From an uncultured Bacilli bacterium (GTDB lineage Bacteria > Bacillota_I > Bacilli_A > RF39 > UBA660), in assembly GCA_934168245.1 (NCBI GenBank), contig CAKPMY010000004.1, forward strand, positions 69,543-133,542: a stretch of 64,000 nucleotides of DNA, given 5' to 3'. The notes under the pieces were generated by a model, which saw only the letters and a program-made list of their open reading frames with translations, was not told where the DNA came from and did not search any database. Each line of letters opens with the position of its first letter. The stretch's first letter is position 1. The translations under genes and the position numbers were made by a program. This document shows, piece after piece, positions 7,958 through 15,975 of the stretch.

Positions 7958-9101
7958 AGTTATAAAAGATAGAATTAATAATACTGGTATTATATTTTTC
8001 ACAATATGTAGAGTCAGCATTTTTTTCTGCTTTAAATTCATATATGTATACTCTATTATTTCTTGATGTTAGATAGATATTTACTTTACCATTATCCTGA
8101 TAAGATAGATAATACCAAGTTATACTATTGATTTGAAGTTCTTTAGGTTTTGAAACTTGATAGTATTTAGACATTTGAATTGCTAAATCTTTGGAGTCTT
8201 TGTAACCTTTTAAGACGTTAAATTTATAGTTACAAGTATTTTCAGTAGTAAAAGCATTGTTCTTTAGAGTACCTTCTATACTACTTTTTGACGATGCAAA
8301 GACTATATCTTCTGGCATCAGTATTTGATAGTACTCATTTATATTCACGTTTTCGGCATATTGAAGGGTTCCATTAAACTTAGGATTTTTTCTGATGATT
8401 GTAAATATATTAAAATTAGATAATGGCCCAGTTGTGATATCTGCAAGGCCTATTATAATTATAGCGATTAGAGATATAAGCATATTCATAATGAAAGCAA
8501 TAACAGCTGATGATTGTTTAGGATCACCATATTCTAAAACCTTTTCTCTTAGTTCATTATACGACAAAGTGGGATTTTTATCTTCAAGGCTTTTGATTTT
8601 ATTTGCGGCAAAATTTAGATATATTTTATTAAAAGTAAAAGCAAGAAGAAAATTAAAAATAAATGATAAAAGGGGATGATCAAAGACAAATAGTAAAGTT
8701 CTTCCAATAAGAAGTACTAGTGCTAGAAAGTTCATACGGCGATAAAATAAATAATATTCAGCAAATACTAGGGCGGCTAGATTTATTTTTTGAGTACAGA
8801 ATTTTTCATAGTTGAAGCCAACAAAGGCCATTAATAAGTTTTTTCTTTGAAAATCATTTAAGTAAGTTCTAGTTGGTTGCTGTGCAATATTTTTTTCTGG
8901 GATATTAGTATTTTGGGTTTGAAACACTTGGTTTTGTTCCGGTGGATAATTTTCATCAAGAGGAACAATATTAATACTATTTTTAAAGCCGGCATTTTCA
9001 TTATAATCTTCTTGAATCATATCAAAAGGATTAGTTACCGATGAGTGGCTTTGATTGTTATTATTAAAGGGAGTTTGATTATTATTTTGATTATTATTCA
9101 T
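7956..9101 (-). CDS. Membrane protein with Asn/Gln-rich N-terminus and DUF2628-like helices
   Basis: The protein has 381 residues. Residues 1-75 are low-complexity, rich in Asn, Gln and Pro. Residues about 85-225 hold four hydrophobic stretches. The opening FVGFNYEKFCTQKINLAALVFAEYY is of the kind seen in DUF2628 (YigF-like) proteins. A C-terminal region of about 140 residues has paired Cys and is probably extracytoplasmic. An AAAGGAG site supports the ATG. It has its own terminator. I cannot give a function. Confidence 0.7.
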   Translation of the reverse strand: MNNNQNNNQTPFNNNNQSHSSVTNPFDMIQEDYNENAGFKNSINIVPLDENYPPEQNQVFQTQNTNIPEKNIAQQPTRTYLNDFQRKNLLMAFVGFNYEKFCTQKINLAALVFAEYYLFYRRMNFLALVLLIGRTLLFVFDHPLLSFIFNFLLAFTFNKIYLNFAANKIKSLEDKNPTLSYNELREKVLEYGDPKQSSAVIAFIMNMLISLIAIIIIGLADITTGPLSNFNIFTIIRKNPKFNGTLQYAENVNINEYYQILMPEDIVFASSKSSIEGTLKNNAFTTENTCNYKFNVLKGYKDSKDLAIQMSKYYQVSKPKELQINSITWYYLSYQDNGKVNIYLTSRNNRVYIYEFKAEKNADSTYCEKYNTSIINSIFYN

Positions 9102-9208
9102 ATTATTTCTCCTTTCTTTTGATGAGGATTGTAATAAAAAGACAAGGTGCTAATTAAAGTTACTAAATAATTGTAATAGTGATAGAACCATGTCCATATA
9201 TTTGGTAT

Positions 9209-10288
9209 TTATTCTAGATGGTTACCAGTATAGTCTAGAGTAGCAACTTCTACTTTATTTATTGTTTCAAACTTTTTAGTTATTTTATCTGTTGTTATAG
9301 AGACATTTTCAACGTCTTTGTTTACAGTTTGAATACTTCTTGCTAGTTTGTCCCAACGTTCTTTATAGCGAGCAAATTCTAAACCTAGTTTATTAAGTTC
9401 TTCATGGATTATAGAAGTATATTTATCACGTTCAATATTTTTTATTATCATTTCTACTACAGTTAAAGTTGAGATTAGAGTTGTTGGAGAAGTTATCCAG
9501 ACTTTCTTTTTATAGGCATAATCAATGATGTCTTGGTGATAAGCATTTACTTCAGCAAAGATGGCTTCGGCAGGTAGAAAAAGGATGGCTTGATTGGCCG
9601 TTTCTCCTGGTATTATGTATTTACTACTTATGGCATCGATGTGCTTTTTCATGTCCTGTTTAAATAATTTTTCATAATTTTCTCTTAAATCTGGTGTTAG
9701 TTTTTTATCTACCATTAATTGATAATGTTCTAGTGGAAATTTGGAATCTATAGCGATTGTGCCAAGAGGTTCTGGGGCGAAAACAACGGAGTCGGCTATT
9801 ACTCCAGTACTTAGAGTGTATTGTAGACGAAAAATATTGTCGTTTCTTTCGCCAAAAACACTGGTCAAGATATGTTTTAAATTTACTTCACCAAATATTC
9901 CCCTAGTCTTCTTATCTGTTAGAATACTTTGGAGACTAACAATATCAGTTGACAAGGTTTCAATTTTTTTCTGAGCCTCATCTATTTTTGATAGACGTTC
10001 GATGACATTCATGAAAGTTTTATTGGTTTTTTCAAAATTTTGATCTAGTCTTTCATTTACTCTTTCGTTAATTGCGATTAAACGTCGTTCTAGTTGTTCA
10101 TTTAAAGCCGTAAAATCTTTATTTAAGTTACGACTTATATCTGATTTGAAGTCACCGAGTTCTTTCATCATACTTACTTCTAGTTTTCCTAGACGTTCAG
10201 TAATATTACTTTCATTGATATTTTTAAAAAGAGAGATTACTCCTAGTATTAGATTTATGATTAATAAGGCTATAATTATATATTCCAT
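9209..10288 (-). CDS. rmuC: RmuC-family DNA recombination/nuclease-like protein
   Basis: The protein has 359 residues: one N-terminal membrane helix (MEYIIIALLIINLILGV), a coiled coil (about 30-125), and the conserved RmuC core (GIFGEVNLKHILTSVFG, DSVVFAPEPLGTIAIDSKFPLEHY, AILFLPAEAIFAEV). RmuC limits inversions at short repeats in E. coli and has a restriction-endonuclease-like fold. The start at 10286-10288 is chosen for its AAGGAG site; an in-frame start 14 codons upstream has none. Length is somewhat shorter than the E. coli protein (475). Confidence 0.9.
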   Translation of the reverse strand: MEYIIIALLIINLILGVISLFKNINESNITERLGKLEVSMMKELGDFKSDISRNLNKDFTALNEQLERRLIAINERVNERLDQNFEKTNKTFMNVIERLSKIDEAQKKIETLSTDIVSLQSILTDKKTRGIFGEVNLKHILTSVFGERNDNIFRLQYTLSTGVIADSVVFAPEPLGTIAIDSKFPLEHYQLMVDKKLTPDLRENYEKLFKQDMKKHIDAISSKYIIPGETANQAILFLPAEAIFAEVNAYHQDIIDYAYKKKVWITSPTTLISTLTVVEMIIKNIERDKYTSIIHEELNKLGLEFARYKERWDKLARSIQTVNKDVENVSITTDKITKKFETINKVEVATLDYTGNHLE

Positions 10289-10399
10289 GATTATGCTCCT
10301 TTTATTTTTTATTTTGAACCTTAATATCAAGGTTAATTTTTGTTTTAGAAACTTTTTGATTATTAAATATTGATACTTCTTAGGTAGGTATTTTTTTAA

Positions 10400-10978
10400 T
10401 TAGTCAATGTTTGCTTTTTTACCTACTATTTTTGATAGGACATAGGCAATTACAATCATTATTGACATGGTAATAATTGTTGTTATGTCAGTCATACTTT
10501 CTACTAGACTTTTACCAATGTATCCCCAAAAACTTATCATAAATATTTTGCCAATTAGAATGGCTAGTAAAAATTTCTTTTTTGACATACTAGATACTCC
10601 GGCTAAAATATTTATTAGAAAGGCCGGGGTGAATGGCAAGGTGATAATGACAGTTAAGTTTGATAAGGATATATTTTGGAATTTGTCGATGGCTTTATCT
10701 ATTTTTTTCATAGTTTTTTTACTTAGATGTTTGTAGATTACGTTGTTTGAGATATAATAAAAAAATAGATATGATATGTAACAGCCTATACAAGTTGATA
10801 CCCATGAGGCAAGTATTCCTGGAATTAGACCAAATGTATGAGTATTTAAGGCTACAAATACACTTAATGGTAAGACTGGAATAAATGATTCTAGAATTAT
10901 TAAAAACATTCCTAGGAGAATGCCGCCGTTTGATATAACTCTTGTACTGTATTCAATAAATGTATTAATTATTTCCAA
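10400..10978 (-). CDS. VTT/DedA-like (TVP38-type) membrane protein
   Basis: About 192 residues with 4-5 hydrophobic segments and the SNARE-associated (VTT) core: a FIPVLPLSVFVALNTHTFG re-entrant region, a small-residue segment with GCYISYLFFYY, and FTPAFLINILAG. Members are linked to lipid scrambling or transport and envelope integrity. I place the start at a TTG (10976-10978), six bases after AAGGTG. The earlier in-frame GTG is part of that ribosome site. A second family member lies at 61857. Confidence 0.8.
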   Translation of the reverse strand: MEIINTFIEYSTRVISNGGILLGMFLIILESFIPVLPLSVFVALNTHTFGLIPGILASWVSTCIGCYISYLFFYYISNNVIYKHLSKKTMKKIDKAIDKFQNISLSNLTVIITLPFTPAFLINILAGVSSMSKKKFLLAILIGKIFMISFWGYIGKSLVESMTDITTIITMSIMIVIAYVLSKIVGKKANID

Positions 10979-11053
10979 GTTATTCACCTTCTTCTTTTAT
11001 TATAATACAAAATAAATACTCGGTCTATACAATCATTTTTGGTTTACATATTA

Positions 11054-11080
11054 AAAGAGAACTAGTGTCTAGTTCTCTTT
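11054..11080 (-). terminator. Terminator of the rhodanese gene
   Basis: Perfect 12-bp inverted repeat AAAGAGAACTAG / CTAGTTCTCTTT with a 3-base loop. The T-run follows on the minus strand. Confidence 0.8.
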
Positions 11081-11107
11081 CTAAGTTAAGGTTGTAAATT
11101 GATCTTT

Positions 11108-11407
11108 TTAGATTCTTTTGGTGTTTAATTTATAACTATTGTAGCCACCGTTTAGACTGATTGTTTTATAACCTTTAGAGTTTAGTCGCTTGGCTATTTC
11201 CTTACTGGTATAGCCGGCTTGGCAATATAAGTAATATGTTTCTGTTTTGCTTAGGTATTTTTCGGGACTTAATAATAGATATTCGTATGGGATGTTTATT
11301 GCCCTATCAATATGACTTAATTCATATATGTATTTGCTTCTTATATCAATGATGTTTGTATTTTGATTGGTATAGATATTAAGAAAATCCATCATATCTA
11401 TTGTCAT
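11108..11407 (-). CDS. Rhodanese-domain protein
   Basis: A 99-residue single rhodanese domain. IIDIRSKYIYELSHIDRAINIPY is the domain opening and YLYCQAGYTSKEIAKRL carries the active-site Cys in the loop C-Q-A-G-Y-T-S. Such proteins carry persulfide sulfur, with substrates that vary. An AGAGGTG site supports the ATG. It sits just beyond the end of the secretion block, separated from it by a terminator, and I see no reason to link the two. Confidence 0.9.
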   Translation of the reverse strand: MTIDMMDFLNIYTNQNTNIIDIRSKYIYELSHIDRAINIPYEYLLLSPEKYLSKTETYYLYCQAGYTSKEIAKRLNSKGYKTISLNGGYNSYKLNTKRI

Positions 11408-11432
11408 ATATTCACCTCTATAGTATTAGATG

Positions 11433-11463
11433 AAAAAAAAGAATCTATAGCAATTATAGACTC
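11433..11463 (-). terminator. Terminator at the end of the secretion block
   Basis: Minus-strand stem GAGTCTATA / TATAGATTC (one G-U pair) with a 5-base loop, followed by eight T. It closes the 30-kb unit downstream of the DUF6273-like gene. Confidence 0.8.
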
Positions 11464-11466
11464 CTA

Positions 11467-12774
11467 TTATTTTATTATGTATGGATTATTTTCTGTTCCA
11501 TCTCCACCAGTTATCATAGTACGACTGCTTAGTTTTATTACTGGTCTAACATAGTTGTAATCGATACAACTAGATTTTTTAATTGTACCATCACCTGTTA
11601 TGGCATATACATAGGCACTTGTGTTAGCAACTGGTGTTGCGGTCCACCATTTATATTTTGATACTAAGTAGTTATAGTTTTGGCAAGAAACGCTTCCAGC
11701 ACTTACACAGTTTGGATCTACACTAGCATTAATGTAGTCTGATATTGTTAATAAACCTAGTTTTTGATCTTTTTCTGTTGTTTGACATTCTATACTATTA
11801 TTATTAGTGTTACTTGTGGCATCCCTTTTTCCTGTACAAACATCAAAACTTGATAGTTTGGCTCTTTCAGTAGCAGTAAAGATTCTCAAGTCTTCTTCAT
11901 TTTCATCATATACTTTTTCCAAGAATTCTTTTACTCTACTTGAGGAATAATTATTTATACCGGCTTTATATTTTAATTCAGTATTATATCTGTCATCCCA
12001 TGGTGCACTATATTCGGCATACTTTTCTGTTATTAGATAAGCATTTTTGTTGTTATCTAATTTGACAATTCTCCAAAGTGTTTCTCCAAATTGAACATAG
12101 TTGTCTACTTTTTCTCCACGGAATACGTAACTATTATCTAATTTATATAATCCATATCCAGAGGTAGTAACTGGTGAATCTTCTAATATAGCACTTGATA
12201 ATGTTTTACTTCTATAACTTTCACCACAATTTAAGTCTGGTGTATAAATATAATCATTAGATGTTTTGGTAACACTAACTTTACCAGTACAAACTACACC
12301 TTTTTTTGTATATTCACTTAAGTCTTTCATTTTTCCGGCTTGAACTAAAGTTGGAGTTTCCACTTCAATTATTTGTAGTTCTGTCTTTGGAAGACTTTCT
12401 GGATACTCTGCAAAATATGATTTAGCAGCATTTACCATTATCTCTTCTATTTTTTCATAACTATATTTTTTGCCACCTAATGAGGCTAAGCCCAACACTA
12501 CAAATAGAAGGACTATGATACCTACAATTATAAAGGCAAGTTTCATGATAAATCCTTTAAAGTCTTCTCCTAAAAGACTGTTTGTGCTTTTCTTTTTAGA
12601 AGTTTTTTCTTCTTCGTCATCATCATCGTCTTCATCAGTATCAGGTTGAGGAGTTTTTTCTTCTTCGTCATCATCATCCGAATAGTCTTCATCTTCTTCA
12701 AATTCTTCTAGTTCATCTGCTTCAATGTCATTCACTTTGCCATCCTTTTTCCCTAAATTAAAATTAATATTCAT
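11467..12774 (-). CDS. Membrane-anchored DUF6273-like surface protein with acidic cytoplasmic tail
   Basis: The protein has 435 residues. Residues 1-75 are extremely acidic (runs of Asp/Glu with KTP/KTS spacers) and probably cytoplasmic. One membrane helix follows (FIMKLAFIIVGIIVLLFVVL). The extracytoplasmic part holds a domain like DUF6273 (WWTATPVANTSAYVY, YVRPVIKLSS) ending in ITGGDGTENNPYIIK. The same ending appears twice in the protein at 33756, so the two ends of the block share a domain. Its cytoplasmic acidity resembles the acidic tail of the VirD4-like protein next to it. GGAG precedes the ATG. The role is unknown; display or sensing at the machine is an inference. Confidence 0.75.
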   Translation of the reverse strand: MNINFNLGKKDGKVNDIEADELEEFEEDEDYSDDDDEEEKTPQPDTDEDDDDDEEEKTSKKKSTNSLLGEDFKGFIMKLAFIIVGIIVLLFVVLGLASLGGKKYSYEKIEEIMVNAAKSYFAEYPESLPKTELQIIEVETPTLVQAGKMKDLSEYTKKGVVCTGKVSVTKTSNDYIYTPDLNCGESYRSKTLSSAILEDSPVTTSGYGLYKLDNSYVFRGEKVDNYVQFGETLWRIVKLDNNKNAYLITEKYAEYSAPWDDRYNTELKYKAGINNYSSSRVKEFLEKVYDENEEDLRIFTATERAKLSSFDVCTGKRDATSNTNNNSIECQTTEKDQKLGLLTISDYINASVDPNCVSAGSVSCQNYNYLVSKYKWWTATPVANTSAYVYAITGDGTIKKSSCIDYNYVRPVIKLSSRTMITGGDGTENNPYIIK

Positions 12775-12797
12775 AACTTAAGCTCCTTTCTTATATA

Positions 12798-15134
12798 TTA
12801 ATTATCAAAGAAGTCATCGAAGAAATCGTCATCTGTATCATCATCTGATAACTCTAGATTATTAACATTTGCTTTATTTTCAACTACAGGAGTTGTTTCT
12901 AATGATTTTATATCATTTGCTTGAATTGGATTTGGTATTTCTGGAATCGGTTGTTCACTTAATGGAGTTTGGCCTATTTCCGGAATTGGTTGTTCTCTTA
13001 CTGGTGTTGTTGCTAGTTGTTGTTTTTCTTTATTTTTCTTTTCTTCCTCTTCAAGTTCGGCTATTTTAGCATCTATCTTTTTAACTAATTCATCAACATC
13101 AAAGTTGAAACTGTCATCAACTGGCGCCTTTTCAGGTGCTTTAGGTGTAGATGGTAGATTTGGTTGAACAAATGTTTTTACTTCCCCTATATTATTCTTT
13201 GGTCTTTCTTCTGGAACAAATACAGGTTCAAATGGTTTCTTTTCAGGCTCTTTTGGTCGGTCTAAGAAAGATGATGAAAAGTCAAACGGAGTTGGTGATG
13301 TGGAAGATGATGACCCGATTGAACGACCAGCCATGGTTTTATTTTCACCAAAATTGAATTCATTGATTTTTTCTGAAGGTTTTGGTGATGTGGCCTCTTC
13401 TTCTGCGGCATTCATCATTTCTAATAATTTCTTTTTCTTTTGATTCTTAACAAATTCCTTTATGTCAAAAGTATGTACTTCTCTTTTTGGTCTTGTAGGA
13501 TACTTTGCTAATGGATATTTTTTACCCCAATCTATTTGCCAATCTGGAGTTAACTTAGTTTTAAATGGTTGTTTACGCATACGTAAGATTACAGTTTCAT
13601 ATTGTTTCATTCTTTGTAAGTCTGATACTGTTACTAAAGGAGTTGAGGCGGTCTTTTCATCTTTTTTAGATTTTACCTCGCCACACATTTTTGAAATTTC
13701 TTCTAAGGCTTTCAATTCGGTAGTAATTAAGTAAATAATATTACCACAGTTACCTCTAATTGTTTCAGCATCATCTTTACCATAAACAGCATCTAACTGA
13801 GCAAAGTTCTGAATAATCATTGTAAATCTAATAAGTCTTGAACGTGCGGCTGTAATCATTGTTGTTACATCTTTTAATGGTGGCATGTTAGCAAACTCAT
13901 CTAGAATGAAGTTGGTACGAACTGGTAGCTTTCCACCATGTTTTTGGGCTGTTGAAATTAAAATTTCGTAAATTTGTTTTAAAAGAATTGTAACTAGTGA
14001 GTGGTATGTTTTCTTTTCATCTTGAATAACAATGAATACAGCAGTTGGTCTTTCACCAATACTTTCTAGGTCTACACTACTGTAGGATAACATTTCACTT
14101 AGATTATCACGAGATGCAAATAGTTTTACTTTTTGTTTAAATACGGATAAAATACTACCTTTAGTTTCGGTAGGAGCCATAATTGTACTTGAAGCATTTA
14201 TAGCAGCAGCACTGGCTGGATCTTTGGCAGCGAAATATTCTTTAATATAGGTTGAACCACCAAATTTTTCTTCACCGGTTGTTGTTGCTAGAGAGATACT
14301 ATTAATATTTATTTCATCTTCCTTAGCATCTTCAAATAAACCTAGGGCTACTCCCGAAAAGTAGTCTGCTGATGTTTTTTCCCAGAATGGGTCAGCATTT
14401 TTATTGCTATCATCATATAGAATGTTTAAGGCTAAGTCATCTAGTAACTCGATTGCTTTGTCGTGATTGCCTGATTTATAAAGTTTATATGGTAAGGTCA
14501 TTGGGTTCCAAGCACTACCATTTTGTGGGTCACGGAAGTTTAGTAGTAATATTTGATAACCTTGTTCTCTTAGCATAAGGCTAGATTTTTCGTAGATTTC
14601 ACCTTTTGGATCGGTTATAATCATTGATTCCCTGGCTTTTGCTAAACTACGTACTTGTGGAAAAACTACACCTTGTGTTTTACCAGAACCAGTAGCACCG
14701 ATAATTAGGGAATGGTATTCACCATTATCTACCCATAACTCATCTTTGGTAACAATTAGTGGGATACCAGCCGCTTTAGCTCTTTTAGCTTGAACTGGTA
14801 CACAATCTAATTCTTCTTTGATTTCTTTATCTTTAGCCCAACGGGAATATCCTTTGTCTTTCTTCTCTGTTGTTAGACCAAGTCCTTTTTCACGATCGAA
14901 AAAGTAAGAACTAACACTTATAAATAGAGCGCCTAGGGCTAATATGAAAAAGGTTAAGGTTGTTAAAATATATTTTGGCTCAAAGGCTGGGAATGGGTTA
15001 AGTCCTGATAAGGTCCCTTCTGTTGCAAAGGTTGATAGATTAACTACAACTATTGCTACTACGTATAGTAAAAAACCAGCAAAAATACCAAATATTAATA
15101 AATCATGTGGATCTGCTCTAAACTTTAATTTCAT
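12798..15134 (-). CDS. virD4: VirD4/TraG-type coupling ATPase
   Basis: The protein has 778 residues. Two N-terminal membrane helices (residues 12-32 and about 50-75) precede a P-loop domain with Walker A GATGSGKTQG (near 146), an SMIITDPKGE motif, and Walker B FILDEFANMP (near 411) with the TraG-type AARSR motif after it. The last 200 residues are disordered, Pro/Glu-rich, and end in an acidic Asp/Phe tail. Coupling proteins recruit DNA-protein or protein substrates to type IV secretion channels. No relaxase is nearby, so the substrate is open. A GGGAG site and an extended -10 element lie upstream. Confidence 0.93.
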   Translation of the reverse strand: MKLKFRADPHDLLIFGIFAGFLLYVVAIVVVNLSTFATEGTLSGLNPFPAFEPKYILTTLTFFILALGALFISVSSYFFDREKGLGLTTEKKDKGYSRWAKDKEIKEELDCVPVQAKRAKAAGIPLIVTKDELWVDNGEYHSLIIGATGSGKTQGVVFPQVRSLAKARESMIITDPKGEIYEKSSLMLREQGYQILLLNFRDPQNGSAWNPMTLPYKLYKSGNHDKAIELLDDLALNILYDDSNKNADPFWEKTSADYFSGVALGLFEDAKEDEININSISLATTTGEEKFGGSTYIKEYFAAKDPASAAAINASSTIMAPTETKGSILSVFKQKVKLFASRDNLSEMLSYSSVDLESIGERPTAVFIVIQDEKKTYHSLVTILLKQIYEILISTAQKHGGKLPVRTNFILDEFANMPPLKDVTTMITAARSRLIRFTMIIQNFAQLDAVYGKDDAETIRGNCGNIIYLITTELKALEEISKMCGEVKSKKDEKTASTPLVTVSDLQRMKQYETVILRMRKQPFKTKLTPDWQIDWGKKYPLAKYPTRPKREVHTFDIKEFVKNQKKKKLLEMMNAAEEEATSPKPSEKINEFNFGENKTMAGRSIGSSSSTSPTPFDFSSSFLDRPKEPEKKPFEPVFVPEERPKNNIGEVKTFVQPNLPSTPKAPEKAPVDDSFNFDVDELVKKIDAKIAELEEEEKKNKEKQQLATTPVREQPIPEIGQTPLSEQPIPEIPNPIQANDIKSLETTPVVENKANVNNLELSDDDTDDDFFDDFFDN

Positions 15135-15156
15135 ATTACTACTCCCTTTCGCTTTT

Positions 15157-15165
15157 ATTATAACA
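15157..15165 (-). promoter_or_regulatory. Possible extended -10 promoter before virD4
   Basis: Minus-strand TGT-TATAAT in the 58-base gap between the 257-residue gene and virD4. There is no good -35 box, but the TGn extension can compensate. Confidence 0.45.
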
Positions 15166-15192
15166 TCTATTTAATAAATCGGCATTAATATT

Positions 15193-15966
15193 TTATTGAT
15201 TGCTAACAATTATTTTAAATTCATTATTAGTAAATTTATATAGCATGTCGATTGGTGTTTCTACACTGTACTTACTGCAAGATAGGACAAACTCATATTT
15301 GTTGTCGTCATTGACGTCTATTATAGCACTAATGTATGGTTTACAGCCATTAAAACTTTGATTTTTTTCGATTGATTTATATATTGGATATATTGTACCA
15401 TTCTTTTCCATAAAAACAATACTGAATATATAGTCCGGATTAGTTTCTATAGGAAAGACATTACTTATGAAATAGAATTTTTCATTACTACCATCACCAT
15501 CATAATCAATATCTATATAATTACTAAGGGTAAATTCTTGTGTTGTATTAAGGTTATTTTCTGTTAATACTTTGTTTACGGTAGTAAAATCGGTTATTTC
15601 ATTAGTTGTGAATGGCTTTAGTTTCATTTTATAATTTGCTTGATAGGCAATTAAATTTCCCGTGTAATTGTATGGAGAACGATTTTCATCAAATAAATAC
15701 CATTTTTCATCATAAACTACACTGTATTTACCAATGGCTTTGTCATCAATTATTATATTAAATTTTTCCCAATTTAGGTCTTGGCGAGAGGATGTGGAAC
15801 TTAGATTATGCCATCTATTTTCTTCTAGTTGCCAAACTGAACTATCGCCAACTATAATGGTTGTTTTTAATTTACTTTGTTTTAGATTATCTCTACCATA
15901 TAGGAAGAAGAAAACTAAAAAATAAACTACTATCATAATTAAAATTACAATATATCTTTTTTTCAT
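15193..15966 (-). CDS. Membrane-anchored extracytoplasmic protein with Asp-rich VCBS/FG-GAP-like motifs
   Basis: A 257-residue protein with one N-terminal membrane helix (residues 5-24) and an outside domain. Two calcium-loop-like motifs are visible: DIDYDGDGSNEKFYF and DVNDDNKYEFVL, typical of FG-GAP/VCBS beta-propeller or related repeats. It sits between the peptidoglycan enzyme and virD4, only 9 bp from the former, so it is part of the block. Its topology (one helix, outside domain) is that of a VirB8-like assembly factor, but I see no sequence support for that. Confidence 0.65.
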   Translation of the reverse strand: MKKRYIVILIMIVVYFLVFFFLYGRDNLKQSKLKTTIIVGDSSVWQLEENRWHNLSSTSSRQDLNWEKFNIIIDDKAIGKYSVVYDEKWYLFDENRSPYNYTGNLIAYQANYKMKLKPFTTNEITDFTTVNKVLTENNLNTTQEFTLSNYIDIDYDGDGSNEKFYFISNVFPIETNPDYIFSIVFMEKNGTIYPIYKSIEKNQSFNGCKPYISAIIDVNDDNKYEFVLSCSKYSVETPIDMLYKFTNNEFKIIVSNQ

Positions 15967-15975
15967 TCTTATCTC

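Noticed and set aside
15193..15966. VirB8-like protein
   Set aside because: Only topology and position fit; the visible motifs are Asp-rich calcium-loop type, not VirB8-like.
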